64,000 bases of DNA, taken from Hemileia vastatrix (lineage: Eukaryota > Basidiomycota > Pucciniomycetes > Pucciniales > Zaghouaniaceae). A model generated the notes under the pieces. The model saw only the letters and a program-made list of their open reading frames with translations. It was not told where the DNA came from and did no database searches. Below are positions 33,080 through 44,639 of the stretch, one piece after another. A program made the translations under genes and the position numbers. Location of the stretch: the NCBI GenBank assembly GCA_030280995.1, contig JASXTE010000003.1, positions 806,001-870,000 of the forward strand, written 5' to 3'. Each line of letters starts with the position of its first letter. Within the stretch, counting starts at the first letter, position 1.

Positions 33080-33292
33080 CACCAGAAAAAAAACATGGGC
33101 ACCTGATAGCAGGTGTCAATCCCTATCTTTGGCTTAACTCAATTTCAGCTCAGCTATAATTCTTCTGGAAGGACTGCGCACTAAACAATGAGAACACTAG
33201 GTCTCACAACATCAAATCAAATTTGCTCTTAAATCAAAACTGGATATAGGTATAGGCACCTGCTGGAAGGTGCCACTTGATTTTTTTCAGTG
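33080..33292. mobile_element. 213-bp CAC...GTG TIR element (candidate)
   Basis: Left end CACCAGAAAAAAAACATGGG then ACCTGATAGCAGGT; right end, read inward on the minus strand, CACTGAAAAAAATCAAGTGG then ACCTTCCAGCAGGT. The ends are clearly related inverted repeats, but the flanking trinucleotides differ (CTT and ATT), so the target duplication is not confirmed. Confidence 0.5.
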
Positions 33293-33466
33293 ATTTCTCA
33301 TCATTTGTTAAAATACCCACTGATCCACTCATTCAACCCAGTTTCAGTTTGGTTGTCCTTAAAGACACAAAAAGTAAGAATTCAGTTTTCAATAATTTCA
33401 CTATTGCCTTTCAACTTTTCACAAAGTGAGTTTAAGTTGGACTAAATAAAAGGACTTGCTAGAAAG

Positions 33467-33584
33467 TATTGGTAGCTATTTTATAATACTTGTAGCTATT
33501 ATTTTATTTCACCACTTCAATCAATGTGTATGTGCTAGTCAATATATATACATAGTAATACTGTGGCATAGTCAAAACCTAATA
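33467..33584 (-). repeat. 3' LTR of the Copia element
   Basis: 118 bp, TATTGG...CCTAATA on the plus strand, matching the interrupted 5' LTR. Confidence 0.88.
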
Positions 33585-33798
33585 CCCGTTCCTTTGACTA
33601 GACGCTCACATATCATGCTTATAGAAGATGATGGACTAATAGGAGTAAAAGAGATGGGAAAAGAAAGAAATTATTTGTATGTGTATAGGGGAAAGTAACA
33701 TAGTGAGGAGTAGATATATACTAGACTAAGCCCACATTGCCACACCCTTTCTTGTGGCATTTCTTTTTCAGCGGTTATGTCATAATGTCAGCTTTTTG

Positions 33799-34458
33799 TT
33801 AATTTTTTGGGACCCATTCTATGACTGCTTTTCCTTTGTGAAGTTGTTCATTAATGAAATAGAACTCACAGTCGCTATGTCTTGTTTGCTTATTTGATGC
33901 TTTGTCTGTTGACACCTTGATGGAGGCTTGGTTTTCACATTTGATAATGAAGTGTCTGTCAAAGTTTATGAGGTCATTGAGTAAGTTTTTGATCCATAAT
34001 CCCATGCAGGTTGCTGCTTCCAAAGCCATATATTCAGCATGGAAGGTAGAGGTGGAAATGGAAGGCATGCCTTTGGATGACCAGAAGAAGAGGCACTTGT
34101 TGATCATGATGACCATACCACAGATGGATCTTGAGAATTCCCTGCCCCAGTTTGAGTTATAGAATATTGTGAGTAATGAGTGAGTGATGAGTTTTGGATA
34201 AAGAGTCAGTTTTTTGTCAATTTTATAGAGGAGGTATCCTAGTAGATGTCACAGGGCGTTCCAGTGTTCCTGATTAGAATGTTTGGCATGTTGAGCTATC
34301 TGGTTAACTGTGAAACTTATGCCTGGACAGGTAGCCATGGCTACATAGGTCAGAGAGCTGAAAATGGACAGATATCCTGTTGGTTTAATGGGAGGTTCAT
34401 TGTTGTGAGAAGTGTTGAGATCAATATTGCTTGGTAGCGGTTGATGGTGTTTGAGCAT
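33799..34458 (-). pseudogene. Copia reverse transcriptase end and RNase H
   Basis: 33,799-34,116 encodes the Copia RNase H tail: FWSSKGMPSISTSTFHAEYMAL, CENQASIKVSTDKASN, RHSDCEFYFINEQLHKGK and IEWVPKN (compare the usual STAEAEY, DNQ.A..., K.RTKHID, VEIEWVPT). 34,249-34,458 encodes the preceding segment (YLSIFSSLTYVAMATCPGIS and FTVNQIAQHAKHS, the usual ...GSLLYLA..TRPDI... block). The two lie in separate frames with stops between them. Confidence 0.85.
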
Positions 34459-34518
34459 CGCTGGATGGTGTTGTGCAATGACTTTGTCTATAACAGCTGG
34501 TTGACTGAGTTTAAAGTC

Positions 34519-35220
34519 TTAGTTTTTTCTTGTTATTTTGATTCTTACAATTCTATCTAGGAATTCTTTCCATTTAATGATGAGTGTTTGTTTGAGATCC
34601 CTTTCAAGACGTTTCAATGTATCAACACTGTTGGTGGTGACTAGGCCATCATCCACATGTACCCATATCATAGCCTTGGTGGCATTATTGGAAAAGAAGT
34701 ACATGCTTTTATTGTAGGTTGACAGTGTGTATCCTATGTGTTCCAGCTGTTTGCTAAAATGCTGCCACCAGCATCTGGCTGCTTGGAAGGTTCTTTATAG
34801 CGCATTTTTTAATTTTTAGGCTTTCCCATTGTTTTGTTCAAACCCTGGTGTATTTCAAACCCATACTTCTTCACTGATGGGGCTATGAAGGTACACAGAT
34901 GTTACATTGAATGCATGTACTGGCCAATTGTTGGTGGCCAAAATGGTGAGGATTATTTGTTGGAAAGTAAAAGAGGCGGTGGCGGAAAAAGTGGCAGAGT
35001 AGTTGATGCCTTTGATCTGTTTGAAAACTTTTGCAACATACTGCGCTTTGAGTTTGGTATTGCCTGCTGCATTGTCCTTTTTCACAGAGAAGACCCATTT
35101 TGCGTCAAGGATCCTTGCATCATCAGGAGATTTTTCTCTTGAAAACACATCCATATTTAGTAGGTTGTTGATTTTGTTGGCACATGCTTCTTTCCAGAGT
35201 TCACCATGTTCAGATTTCAT
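34519..35220 (-). pseudogene. Copia reverse transcriptase
   Basis: 34,855-35,220 starts with LWKEACANKINNLL and LDAKWVFSVKKDNAAGNTKL, the conserved N-terminal RT block, and continues to PVHAFNVTSVYLHSPISEE, which corresponds to the usual D-V-..A-F-L-.G motif with the first D changed to N. 34,519-34,704 carries the catalytic region as VHVDDGLV (YVDD to HVDD). A frame break lies between. The changed catalytic positions indicate a dead enzyme. Confidence 0.85.
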
Positions 35221-35292
35221 GGCTTCCTTGAAGAATTTCAGAGTGGTTGATAAAAAAAAGCCACAGGTGTTTTTTATTTGAATAACACTGTG

Positions 35293-36128
35293 TTACTGAT
35301 CTAGAATTAGTTCTTTGTCTCTGAAATCTCTCAGTTTTTGAGGTGGGTTATTGTCTGTGACTGCTGTTTGGTTGATAAAAAAGTCAATACCCATTCTGTT
35401 ATCTGTTGCAGCAGGCATTTTGTAAGGAAGATTGGGAAAGGATTTCCATGCAGATGTGGTCACCTTATAATTGGTTGGGTCCCAAAATAGCCAACATTTC
35501 ATGCCAGCAGGAAAACCCACAGCATAACACTTGACCACTCCATTTTCAAGCTTTTTGTGCTTTTCTTCTGGTATGTGTACGTAGGCAATCTTGCCAAACT
35601 GTTGTATTAAATCTAGCTGAGGTTTCTGGTCAAACATAGCTTCAAACGTGGTCATGTTGGTAGTGAATTTTTTGGGGAGACTTTTAAGAACATACAAAGC
35701 CCATTTGAATGCAAAACTCCAGAATGGTTTAGGGAGTTGACTTGAAAAAAGGAACGTCCTTCCAGTTTTGGTGATAGTCCTGTTGCATTGTTCAATTTTT
35801 CCGTTTTAATGGTGGTAGTACAGTTGGGTTTTTTTGTGGATGAATCCTTTGGCTGCTAGGAAAGAGTCCATGGCCTGTTTGTTGAATTCCCTTCCATTTT
35901 TGGATTTGAGTATTTTTACAGGGGTGTCTGTTTGTTTTACCAGTCTCATTATAATGCTGATAACTTGGTTGGTTGCTTCATTTTTGGACTTGAGGATGTG
36001 GCTGAATCACAAAATGTAAGAGCATATAAGCCATGGTCTACTGATTATATCTTAAGTGGCCCAATTAGATCCGTTGTGACTAACTCAAGTTTGTGAGGAG
36101 CTCTTCCAGAGGATTTCATGAAGGCTTC
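35293..36128 (-). pseudogene. Copia integrase
   Basis: Minus strand. Near 35,860-35,930 the core shows ILKSKNGREFNKQAMDSFLA, the block holding the second catalytic position. Then LYYHH, a stop, NGKIEQCNRTI (the third acidic position and following N.T). 35,293-35,697 holds the C-terminal linker: TTFEAMFDQKPQLDLIQQFG, AYVHIPEEKHKKLENGV, VGFPAGMKCWLFWDPTNYKV. This matches the GKRTPFE..., FG....HIP...KL, GY......YR.......V pattern of Copia integrases. Several stops interrupt it. Confidence 0.8.
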
Positions 36129-36818
36129 TCACCTGCTTTTGCACATCTGACAGGCATCACAGATAATTTTTCCAGGGGGCATGGATTTGGGGAGGCCTAG
36201 AGCCATTTTCTGATTTACAATGCACCTTATTTGTTGGAGGATAGCATGGTCTTGAAGGCAATGCCATTGGTACAGAATTTCCTTGTTGGGTGTTCTTTTG
36301 TGTAGCTCAGGAAAATTCAAAGGTAAATTTAGGTGGAAAATACACGGTTCAATGATGGTGTTATGCGTTTCAACAGGTACACATCTCGTAACACTATTTA
36401 CATGTAGACTAAGTACATTGGGTGATTTTATAATGGGTGGAGTTTTCCAGATACATTTGACCTCATCAAAGGTAGCAGTTAAATTTATTTTGCCATTGAA
36501 TATTACATGGATATCCTGTGAAGCTTTTGTTATCATTTTAGAACCACTTTTGATGAGAGATGCAGGTGAGATGAGCGTACCACTTGCCTGCTTGAAGTAG
36601 AAAACAGGACTAATATTGATAGTTTTCCCAGTTTCCCCAATAAATTGTGCCTTTACCTTCCCTGTAATAAAAGGATTGGAACTGTTAGTAGCTACTCTCA
36701 GTGGTATTTGTGAACTGAAAATGATGAATTTCACTAAATCATTCAAGTTTCCAGTGAAATGGTTGGTGGCTCCTGTGTAAATTAGAGGGGCTTCAAGATA
36801 TGGGCTCTCTTGACTCAT
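36129..36818 (-). pseudogene. Copia protease and GAG-pre-integrase segment
   Basis: 230 open codons. The protease core reads LIYTGATNHFTGNLNDL; in active Copia proteases this is DTGA/SNH(M/F)T, so the catalytic aspartate is changed to tyrosine. About 150 residues later, YQWHCLQDHAILQQIR is the pre-integrase WH..LGH.....L motif, and CDACQMCKSR is the C-C half of the integrase zinc finger at the end. Confidence 0.85.
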
Positions 36819-36956
36819 GTTAAGATGTTGGAAAGCTGCTGTAGCTCCTTCAGCTTAGTTGTCAGTGAGCTCCACAGCTTTTTTCCACATTGGGGGAATG
36901 TTCCTTGCTGGGAAATTGGGTTGTCTAGGAGGGTATGTAGGGCGGTAAGAGTCCAT

Positions 36957-38139
36957 TCAACATGGGACAGGGGGTATGGTGTTATTGAATGTCTTTTTGT
37001 GGTGCTGTGTTGTTGGGAGGAAGGAAGGTTGAATTACCATTGGATATACTGGTTGAAGCACATTAGGCACATAGGATGGATTGCAATTAGGTTGAGTAAA
37101 GGAAGGTGCTTGTGGAAATTGGGATTGCATGTGGTCCAGAAAATTGCAGTTCCAGAAAGTAGGTTTGCCAACTGGCCTGGTTGCAGCCACAAGAGGGATT
37201 TCAGCAGTTGTCAGGATGTTAGTGTGGCTGGGAACAGTGGTATCTGGGATGGCAATGTGGTTGCTTTCAGTATGTTTTTGGCTGAATTTGCTGAACCTGT
37301 TGGAAGTGGGTGTGATGTGTTGCTCTTCTCAGAGTCTGTTCATGTCATCATACTGAAGTCTATCCCAGAAAGTGGTGATTTCCTGTTGGATGGACACTTT
37401 GGAGGGATTTTCATGTAAAATCATGACAAGCAGTTCAATTTCCCTCATGAGTTCAGAGCTGTATTGCCGATTGCCCTTGATGGCTTGTTGGAAGAGGAGA
37501 GCTAACATGTCATCTGTGAATTTGAGATTTTGAGCTTTGATGTCTGCGTAGCAATCTTTCATGTGGGCCAACATAGCAATTGGGTTAGGGAAGTCTTTTG
37601 AGCATCTGTCTAGAAATTGTTCTAGAGCATTCATTTGAACAGACCTGGAGAGAACATTGTATTGTTGACAGAGGTATTTGAAAGTGGCTGTGCTGGGAAC
37701 CATTGACGCAATCTGGGATTTGAAATTAAGGTCAACCAATTCTTTCTCCAGAAGACCCATTGGATAGATTTGATCTCATGAGAAATTTTGCTTTGCCAAT
37801 GTAGTTGCTAAGGACTAGTTGAAGTTTCCTATACCAGACCCAAAAGTTAGAGCCATTGTCTTTGAGCTTGTTTGGCCAACTAATCAGTTCCTTTCAAACG
37901 TCTCTTATTGTATTGGTGACTAGTTTCCTTGCCACATTGCTTGAGGCGACTCTTGGATCAATGGTTTTGTTGTCATCAGATGGTACTGGAATACATCTGT
38001 TTTCCATGTATGGGCCAAAGTCTTTGTTGTCAGGCATTTCTTTGTCCAGGTAATTGGGTGGTGCATAGAGTGCTTGAGATGCTGATTGTTGTCTGGTGTT
38101 GGTTGTGCTTGGGAATGAAGGAATAGGATTTGATTTCAA
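36957..38139 (-). pseudogene. Copia Gag
   Basis: 37,329-37,760 is an open stretch with the helical Gag pattern of Copia elements (FKSQIASMVPSTATFKYLCQ; NALEQFLDRC; MLALLFQQAIKGN; WDRLQYDD). It is preceded by a 5' part at 37,894-38,139 (TIDPRVASSNVARKLVTN) in another frame and followed by 36,957-37,190. A purine-rich block on the plus strand (38,220-38,660), that is, a pyrimidine-rich leader in element sense, fills the space to the 5' LTR. Confidence 0.7.
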
Positions 38140-38740
38140 TGTGGCGATTGGTGTTACAGTTGGATTTTGCTGTTGGGGGGGTTGTATGAGTTCATGGGTG
38201 CTGTTTTTTTATGAAATGGTTATTTTAAGATGAGGTTTGAAAAAAGGAAAAAAGGAGAAAAAAAAGAGAAAAAAAAGTTGATGATGACGAATAGGAGAGA
38301 AAAGGAAAGCAATAAAAGGGAGAAGAGAAGAAAGAAAAAGAAAAAAAAGGCTTTTGGGTGAAAGTGCGCCCTTCCCACGTATTATCAGGATTTTTCAAGA
38401 ATCCTTACCTAATCGCCTGAGAAAATGGAAAAAAGATAGAAGAGGGGAAACTGAAAGAGAGAGAAAAGGGAAAAAGAAAAGAGAAAAAAAATTAATTGAG
38501 AAATGAGGTTGGAAGGAGAAGAAGATGGAAACAAAATTCTGTCAAGGCTTAAAGAAATGGAAAGAGAAGAACAGAAAGAATATAGAATATAGTGCTGACA
38601 AGGCATAGACAAGCAGATGAGGCTCAAGTAGTCTGTTTTGTGAGAAAAGAAATAAGAGAGAAAAAAAGAGCACTAAAGGCCCATAAACTATTGGCATCTA
38701 TTTTAAGATACTTGTAGCTATTATTTTATTTCGCCACTTC

Positions 38741-39819
38741 TGTAAAGGGGTCCTTTTGGGTCTAGAAGATTTTGCAGCAGTCCTAATGGCAGATAAGGTG
38801 GATAACTCAAGGATTTCAAAGTAGGTACATATATTTTTATCTTTATGTTTTAATTAATCAAATAAGAGGTATAAGAATAAGATTATTATTACTTGTAAGG
38901 CTTAAATTTTACACAAATGTAAGTACTAAAACAGTAGTAGTAGTAATAAAATGGGTTTTGGTTTGTATATAATAAAATTATAAGTAGTATAGGATGAAGA
39001 AAAACAGCACAAAGTAGAAGGCCTTTTATAGGAAAAAAGGATAGAGAGCAAACGGAGTTAAGAAGCCTACATAAAAGGGTGTGAGAGAAAAGATCCTTCC
39101 AAAATAAGAAATAACCAATAACAGAGAGTACTAAAAAGATGCACAAATAAAAAATGTTTTAATATATATCAATTTATTTGATATATTTTAAAGTTCATTT
39201 TTAAATGTCACACACCACACAATATGGGGGGCGGACTTGCTAGAAAGTCCGCAACCTTGGACCCAAACTCACCACAGATTGAACACACATTGAGCTATTG
39301 ATAAAGGAACCATACAATCAGGGATGAACACCACTGAGCAGAGCAGTTTTAGGTGGGTGTTCAAGTAGAGTTCAGTATGGGTTCAGTATGAGTTCAGTCT
39401 GAGTTCCATCTGAGTTCCATATAAGTTCAGGTTGAGGAGTTGCTAGCAAGTCCACCCCCTACATTGCGTAGTGACACTTAGTACAAAATAATTTGAATTT
39501 TCAATTTTTAGAAATTTTAATATAATTTGAGTATTTTAAATAAACTAATTTGAATTTTTTATCATTTTTTAGTATTAGTATATTTTTATCTCTTTAACCT
39601 GTCATTGAGCACAGTGTTAGGGAATAAAAAAAATAAGGGACATTAATATTAATTTCAAATATTTACTAAATTTACTTATTGTAATTAGTTAATTTATTAC
39701 AAGTAATTTTAAAGTAAATATACTATAATTAATAATAAAATAAGAAATAAAAAAGGTGTGGCTTCATCCCAGTAAATAATTAATTATTTTACTGGGTAAG
39801 TCTAGCAGCCTGGCTGACA
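38741..39819 (+). mobile_element. Solo LTR (TGTAAAGG...CTGACA) inside the Copia 5' LTR
   Basis: 1079 bp starting TGTAAAGGGGTC and ending CAGCCTGGCTGACA, with ACTTC duplicated at 38,736-38,740 and 39,820-39,824. Its 3' end matches the LTR at 45,486-46,739, but the body differs, so it is a related subfamily. It is itself interrupted by the 261-bp TIR element at 39,213-39,473. Confidence 0.88.
39213..39473. mobile_element. 261-bp CAC...GTG TIR element (copy C)
   Basis: CACCACACAATATGGGGGG at the left, CCCCCTACATTGCGTAGTG at the right, and ACA duplicated at 39,210-39,212 and 39,474-39,476. The interior includes a series of GAGTTCAGT/CTGAGTTC short repeats. Confidence 0.9.
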
Positions 39820-39895
39820 ACTTCAATCAATGTGTATGTGCTAGTCAATATATATACATGGTGATACTGCGGCGTAGTCGAAACCTAACAGAAAG

Positions 39896-41101
39896 TGCCT
39901 CCCATATTTTTCCTGGCTTCAGTAGCTCAAACTCAGCTCCTGATGACCAGTGAAAATTCAATGACAATTGGCATAGCTAGAGAGGAGTCCCTTTCTTTTC
40001 TAGTTACAAATTTACTTTCTACGCCATCTTGGCTAGATAAAATTTTAGGCAATTTTAAAAAACAGTTTCACAAATCTGTCATTTTTTCAAAGGAAAATAA
40101 AGTGCAATATATTCCAACCTGATTGTCTCATCAGTTTCCAACCCAGTATAACGTTGAGAATCTTTTTCAAAGTATATAAAGAAAGAATGTTTCTCCATAA
40201 AATTTGAGAATGTGGCTATGAATTTTCTATTTGAGAAATCCACATGCCAATAATCCCTTTGATAAAAAGTTTCATATGATCATATTTTCATGAAGCGAAA
40301 AATTAATTTTGTGATTCTTTTCGGAACAGAAATGAAATACAAAATAGATTTGACAAAAAGTAAGCAAATCAATCAACTATACAGAAAAATTACTATGAAA
40401 ATCAAGATAGATAAAACAGAGTAAAGAAATAAAAATCTGATCTACATAATTAAAGTATAATATACATATCAAGCATATACAAATTCTGTTTTTAAAACTT
40501 CAGTTTATAGAATCCTATTTATAAAATTCCAGTTTATAAAATTCATATTTATACAAGTTCTCGGTTTTACAGATCCTGTTCATAAAAATCCTGTCTGAGA
40601 CAATCGGAGTAATGGTATTAGAGTTTGTCTTACTTAAAAGTTGAAGAAAAGGGTACCACTATATATGATACCAAAGACGATTTGAGAGTCAAAATTCCAA
40701 GTAGACTTCATTCTAGTCATATAAAAATTTGTTAGCTCTCATAAATACGTAAATGATGAAAATTTCAGAAGCTGCATCTATATAAATCACAAATGAGTTG
40801 GATGAAAGCTTACTACAGCTATACACTTAACCCAAAAAACAATTAAGAAGACCAAATGAGTGTGAAGATGAGCGATATGCAATATAATTCTTATTTTGAA
40901 ACTAGGAGAAGTTTTTCTCCCTTGTCCGTTTCCGTTCATGAAATGAAGGGTATGTATGAAGTGGCTGGATGTTTGAGATTGCTGAATAATATTAAGATAT
41001 ATAAGCCCCTCCAATTTTCCACACTGACCAAGTTGAACACATTTCCTTGGTTCTAAAAGAGCAATAACGGCATCATTGAAAACAGATGTAAGTGAACATT
41101 G
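39896..41101. other. Intergenic region downstream of the 271-codon gene
   Basis: AT-rich. TTTATAAAATTC-type short repeats occur at 40,490-40,600. A 75-codon open frame on the minus strand at 40,787-41,014 has no motif. The first bases (CCCATATTTTTCCTGG) look like the end of the CAC-type element into which Copia inserted. Confidence 0.4.
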
Positions 41102-41993
41102 TCATTGTGCTTTTACATTGAACCTATGCCCGAATTTCTTTCCAAAAGAATCGTATATTTTCCGAGGAGCCAACGAAATGTGAAAGAACAAAGACCTTTT
41201 TTCCATGTTCGGAGATTCCTTTAGCAGAAGATCAACCACTGGAGGCAAATCATCCCATGAGTCAGGTAAAGCCATTGAAAGGGGACTAGGAGAAAATGTT
41301 CCGTGTTTCTTGACAATTTTGGAATAAGAAGTAGAATTTGATAGCTGCAATACCAGTGGACTAGAAATCGAAGATGAATTATGAGGGTTAAAAAGAATGG
41401 GGAAAAGAGAGCTGAAAGTGGGTAAAAATATGATTCTAGGATTAGAACATTAATATGGCGTTTTGAGCCTAGAAAATGAAACCAAACCTGATTCTACATG
41501 CTTTTAATAGAGTATCATTCCTTTGAAAAAAATACAACTCGTCAAAATCTGAGCAATCATCATGCTGTATATCAGGCAGTTGATGCACAAAAAAATGGCG
41601 GTTTTGGTTATAACTAGCTCGATGTTGACAAGTGGGTGGAGTTCTCAAGAAGTTTGATGGTGTAGGAGTGGCACATAAAGTAGATGAATCATCACGGTTA
41701 GTTTCTGAAGATTCCCCTCTGCACCAGAAACTTAAATCGGAGCTACATGAAGAGGCTCGTGGACGAGAAGATGGTGCAATTGTAGAGGATTTGCGAGTGT
41801 GGAAAACAAAGGAAGAAAAAGAACTAGTGTAACGTCGACAAGACTTTTTGTAGATATCAGTTACATTGGTTAGGGATGAAGAAGGAGATGGAGTAATCAA
41901 CGGGGGAGGGCAAAGTAGTGGGGTTGACGGAGCGGATAGATGTGCAGTGCCAAAGGTATGAATGTTAAAATATAAGGGAGAAACTGGATTCAT
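41102..41993 (-). CDS. Spliced protein-coding gene, 271 residues, function unknown
   Basis: Two exons on the minus strand: 41,993-41,488 and 41,411-41,102, joined across a 76-bp intron (41,487-41,412; GTTTGG donor, TTCTAATCC branch-like motif, CTTTCAG acceptor). Splicing restores one frame of 272 codons including the TGA stop. The start ATG follows TCTCTCACC, a good fungal start context. The N-terminal half is rich in Ser, Pro and Thr with basic clusters and looks disordered. The region QLPDIQHDDCSDFDELYFFQ is acidic. The C-terminal 60 residues (SWDDLPPVVDLLLKESPN, SLFFHISLAPRKIYDSFGKK) look folded and are probably the functional part. No signal peptide or membrane segment is seen. The GC content is above its surroundings. 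I do not recognise a family. It is the only gene here with no internal stop. Confidence 0.65.
41412..41487 (-). other. Intron of the 271-codon gene
   Basis: 76 bp, GT...AG. It interrupts codon 169 after its second base. Confidence 0.65.
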
Positions 41994-42391
41994 GGTGAGA
42001 GAAAATAAAAAGCTACTTGTTCAAGGATTGTATGAAAGCAAAAGCCTTACATATATCACCCACAAAGATAATGGATTGACGGTATCTACAGCAAAAATAA
42101 AGGATAATTATGTGGCTGGCGATTTTGTTTAATACTCACACCATCACCCAGGTTAGTCAGCGCAGCTCACTTTTAACCATCTTTAAATATCCTTTTGACA
42201 AAATAGCGTGATAGGAAAAATGTATCAGGGAACCTATTTCCTAGTTTATGACGTTGACAATTCACCTAGCTGTTCAAATTGGGACTTATTGAAATCATGT
42301 TATGGTTACCATAGCTCTCACGGCCAGCAAACAGCTGACATCTACACCAAAAGTGTGATACGCCTTCAAGGGTGGGTTAGACACTACGCAC
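41994..42391. other. Upstream region of the 271-codon gene
   Basis: Holds the presumed promoter (ATATAT motif near 42,050 and a pyrimidine-rich leader on the minus strand). A 73-codon open frame at 42,208-42,429 on the plus strand overlaps the Harbinger TIR and is probably not a gene. Confidence 0.4.
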
Positions 42392-42394
42392 TAA

Positions 42395-43652
42395 GAGCAT
42401 CCGCAGCCGTTTCAGCAAATATTCAGTAGCTATATACATTTTACTGGCGCCATTTGTTACTTAATTGCAATATTCATCAGCCGTATGAAAATTCTTTAAC
42501 TAAACACGCGTTAAAAAAATATTCATCGATCGTGTAACACATTCAATAACTACTAGCACATCCAATTCTCAGTTCAACTCATACAAACACATCCCCAATA
42601 ACATGGTACAAAAATTCATGCACATTATAGATGGACTAAAATCTATTGAAGAAGAAATCGTATTTAGAGAACTTTTAGAGTTAATGAATTCAAGTAATAA
42701 AGCCCACAAAAAAATATTTATTAATTGCAATTGCATTGATGGACATCACCAGCTTATGAAAGATTATTTTAATACTAATAGTACCTTCAACTCAACTATG
42801 TTTCACCACTTTTTTTGCATTAGTGAAACTCTATTTCTTAAAATGTCTAATGATCTACAGCTACATAATGTGTACTGGACACAGAGGACTGTAAGTCAAA
42901 AAAATTGTCTTGTATGTATTCTTTGACTCAATTTAGTATGTGAAAGGATTGTTGTGGCCAAGTTGGTTTTTCACCCAAGCAAAAAATAACTTCTGTTCTG
43001 CATCAACTTGCCAATGGAATCACTGCAGATGGAATAGATGAGTATGTCCAAATAGGAGAAAGTACCGCCCTAGAATGTCTAAAAAACTTCATCAAGTACA
43101 TCATCACATTGTATAAGCCTGAATACTTACATGAACCCAACACCAACAAGAAAAAATCAATTCTGAAGGAGTATTAGGATTGTGGTTTTCCTGGGTGTCT
43201 GGGGGCAATAGATGGTATACACTTGGAGTGGAAAAATTGTCCTAGTGCATGGGCAGGTCAGTTCCAGGGAAAAGAACACACCCCTACAATAATTTTAGAA
43301 GCAGTTGCCTCACAAAACTTGAATTTTTGACATTGATTTTTTGGTAGTCCTGGAGCTGTAAAAAATATTAATGTACTTCATCAAAGTCAATTATTTGAAA
43401 AATTGCTCACAGGAACTCAAGATGAGGTGCATATTAAAATAAACAAATGGAAATATACTTGACCATACTATCCAGCTGATGGTATCTATCCACCTTGGTA
43501 AACCCTTATAAATACAATTAATCACCCTCAGGAAAAAGCCAGTCAGTATTATGCAAAAAAAAAGAAGCAGCTAAAAAGGATATTGAATGTGCCTTTGGTG
43601 TTCTTCAAGCTTGTTGAAGGATTATCAAACAGCCTTGTCATTTGTGGCATAT
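42395..43652 (+). pseudogene. PIF/Harbinger transposon remnant with DDE transposase
   Basis: The left end GAGCATCCGCAGCCG, preceded by TAA (42,392-42,394), fits PIF/Harbinger TIRs and their TWA target. From 42,603 the plus strand encodes the transposase: ELMNSSNKAHKKIFINCNCI, DGHHQLMKDYF and FHHFFCISETLFLKMSNDLQ at the N-terminus. Then DEYVQIGESTALECLKNFIK, GCLGAIDGIHLEWKNCPSAW (first catalytic D), TPTIILEAVASQNL, PADGIYPPW (second D) and AKKDIECAFGVLQA (catalytic E). These are the landmark blocks of the DDE_Tnp_4 family. Several stops and frame changes interrupt it, and a solo LTR cuts it after the IIKQPCHLWH region. The right TIR was not found. Confidence 0.85.
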
Positions 43653-44107
43653 TGTCAGCCAGGCTATACCAGGAGCCCACTAAATGATATGTTAACTTAT
43701 TGGACCTGAAAGAGGGCGTAAAAAATTGCATTTGATGTATATAAATTAATATTTTATTGCATAACAAAATTATATAAGTATCTTATTAAATATAAGTGCT
43801 ATATTAATTTTATTGTTATATAAATTATCTATACATTTAAATTAAGCATAATATATTTTATTTTCTACAAATAATGGCGCATTTTTATGTATTTAATAAT
43901 TATAAATTAATATTTAATTAATTACAAACATATATTATAATTATATGTGTAAAATTGACTTATAATGTAATTAAATTAATTATTTAAATTTCTATATTAA
44001 ATAAAAACCTTTCATATATTATTAAACAATAATATTGGGCGCTTTTTTGACCCTTAATTGTGTCAGAAGAATTATTAAATAAATTATAATACTTATTTAA
44101 TAACATA
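43653..44107 (-). mobile_element. Solo LTR (second family), left part; split by the 12-kb element
   Basis: Begins TGTCAGCCAGGC, the reverse complement of the 3' end of the LTR at 45,486-46,739, and matches it for about 455 bp, up to the ATA where the 12-kb element inserted. The remainder is at 56,096-56,904. CATAT lies outside both outer ends (43,648-43,652 and 56,905-56,909). Confidence 0.88.
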
Positions 44108-44639
44108 CACCACAGGAAATCTAGGGGTGAATTGCTAGCAATCCCCTCTCTTGAAATTTAGAGTGTCCCTTAATTATGCCAGGTTTATGAATACTTTATA
44201 AACATAAGTAAATTAGAGTTAGATTTACATTTATTCTCAGATTGATTATAGACAGAATATCAACTGATTCATAATTATGCATAAGTTGATCCTCCAGAAC
44301 TTGATTTTGGTCCTCTGTTGAGCACAAATTGAGCACGAATTGATCTAACCTAAGCTTATGCATATATAATAATTCAGGATACTTTCTCTATTAAATTTGA
44401 TAATAAAATAAAATATTGATGAATTTATATAAAAAAATTATTATGTAAGATATTAAATTATAAATTTAGGCATCATAGGAGGGCACTTAATAGAACTTAA
44501 TTATACTATGTGACACCTTAATACTGTATCACGCAGTTTGAAACATTTAAAACAAAATGTGTCATGATGGGCAATGAAATTGCTTGGAAAGACACTTTCA
44601 AAATTAATACTGACCATAATACACAAGTATAAAACCTTG

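Larger units (their letters stand above)
33467..39890 (-). mobile_element. Decayed Ty1/Copia retrotransposon with 118-bp LTRs
   Basis: LTRs at 33,467-33,584 and 38,689-38,740 plus 39,825-39,890 (the second is split by a solo LTR) are 118 bp each and near-identical. The duplication GAAAG is at 33,462-33,466 and 39,891-39,895. Domains on the minus strand run Gag, protease, integrase, reverse transcriptase, RNase H, the Copia order. Multiple frame breaks make it dead. Next to the 5' LTR the minus strand reads TTTATGGGCC. This resembles an anticodon-arm initiator-tRNA primer site as used by some Copia elements (inference). It inserted into the subterminal palindrome of a CAC-type element (GGACTTGCTAGAAAG). 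Confidence 0.9.
38689..39890 (-). repeat. 5' LTR of the Copia element, split by a solo LTR
   Basis: 38,689-38,740 and 39,825-39,890 together make the 118-bp LTR. The foreign 1079 bp plus a repeated ACTTC lie between them. Confidence 0.88.

Noticed and set aside
42208..42429. 73-codon open frame upstream of the Harbinger remnant
   Set aside because: It crosses the Harbinger left end and target site, so it cannot be an old independent gene in this form.
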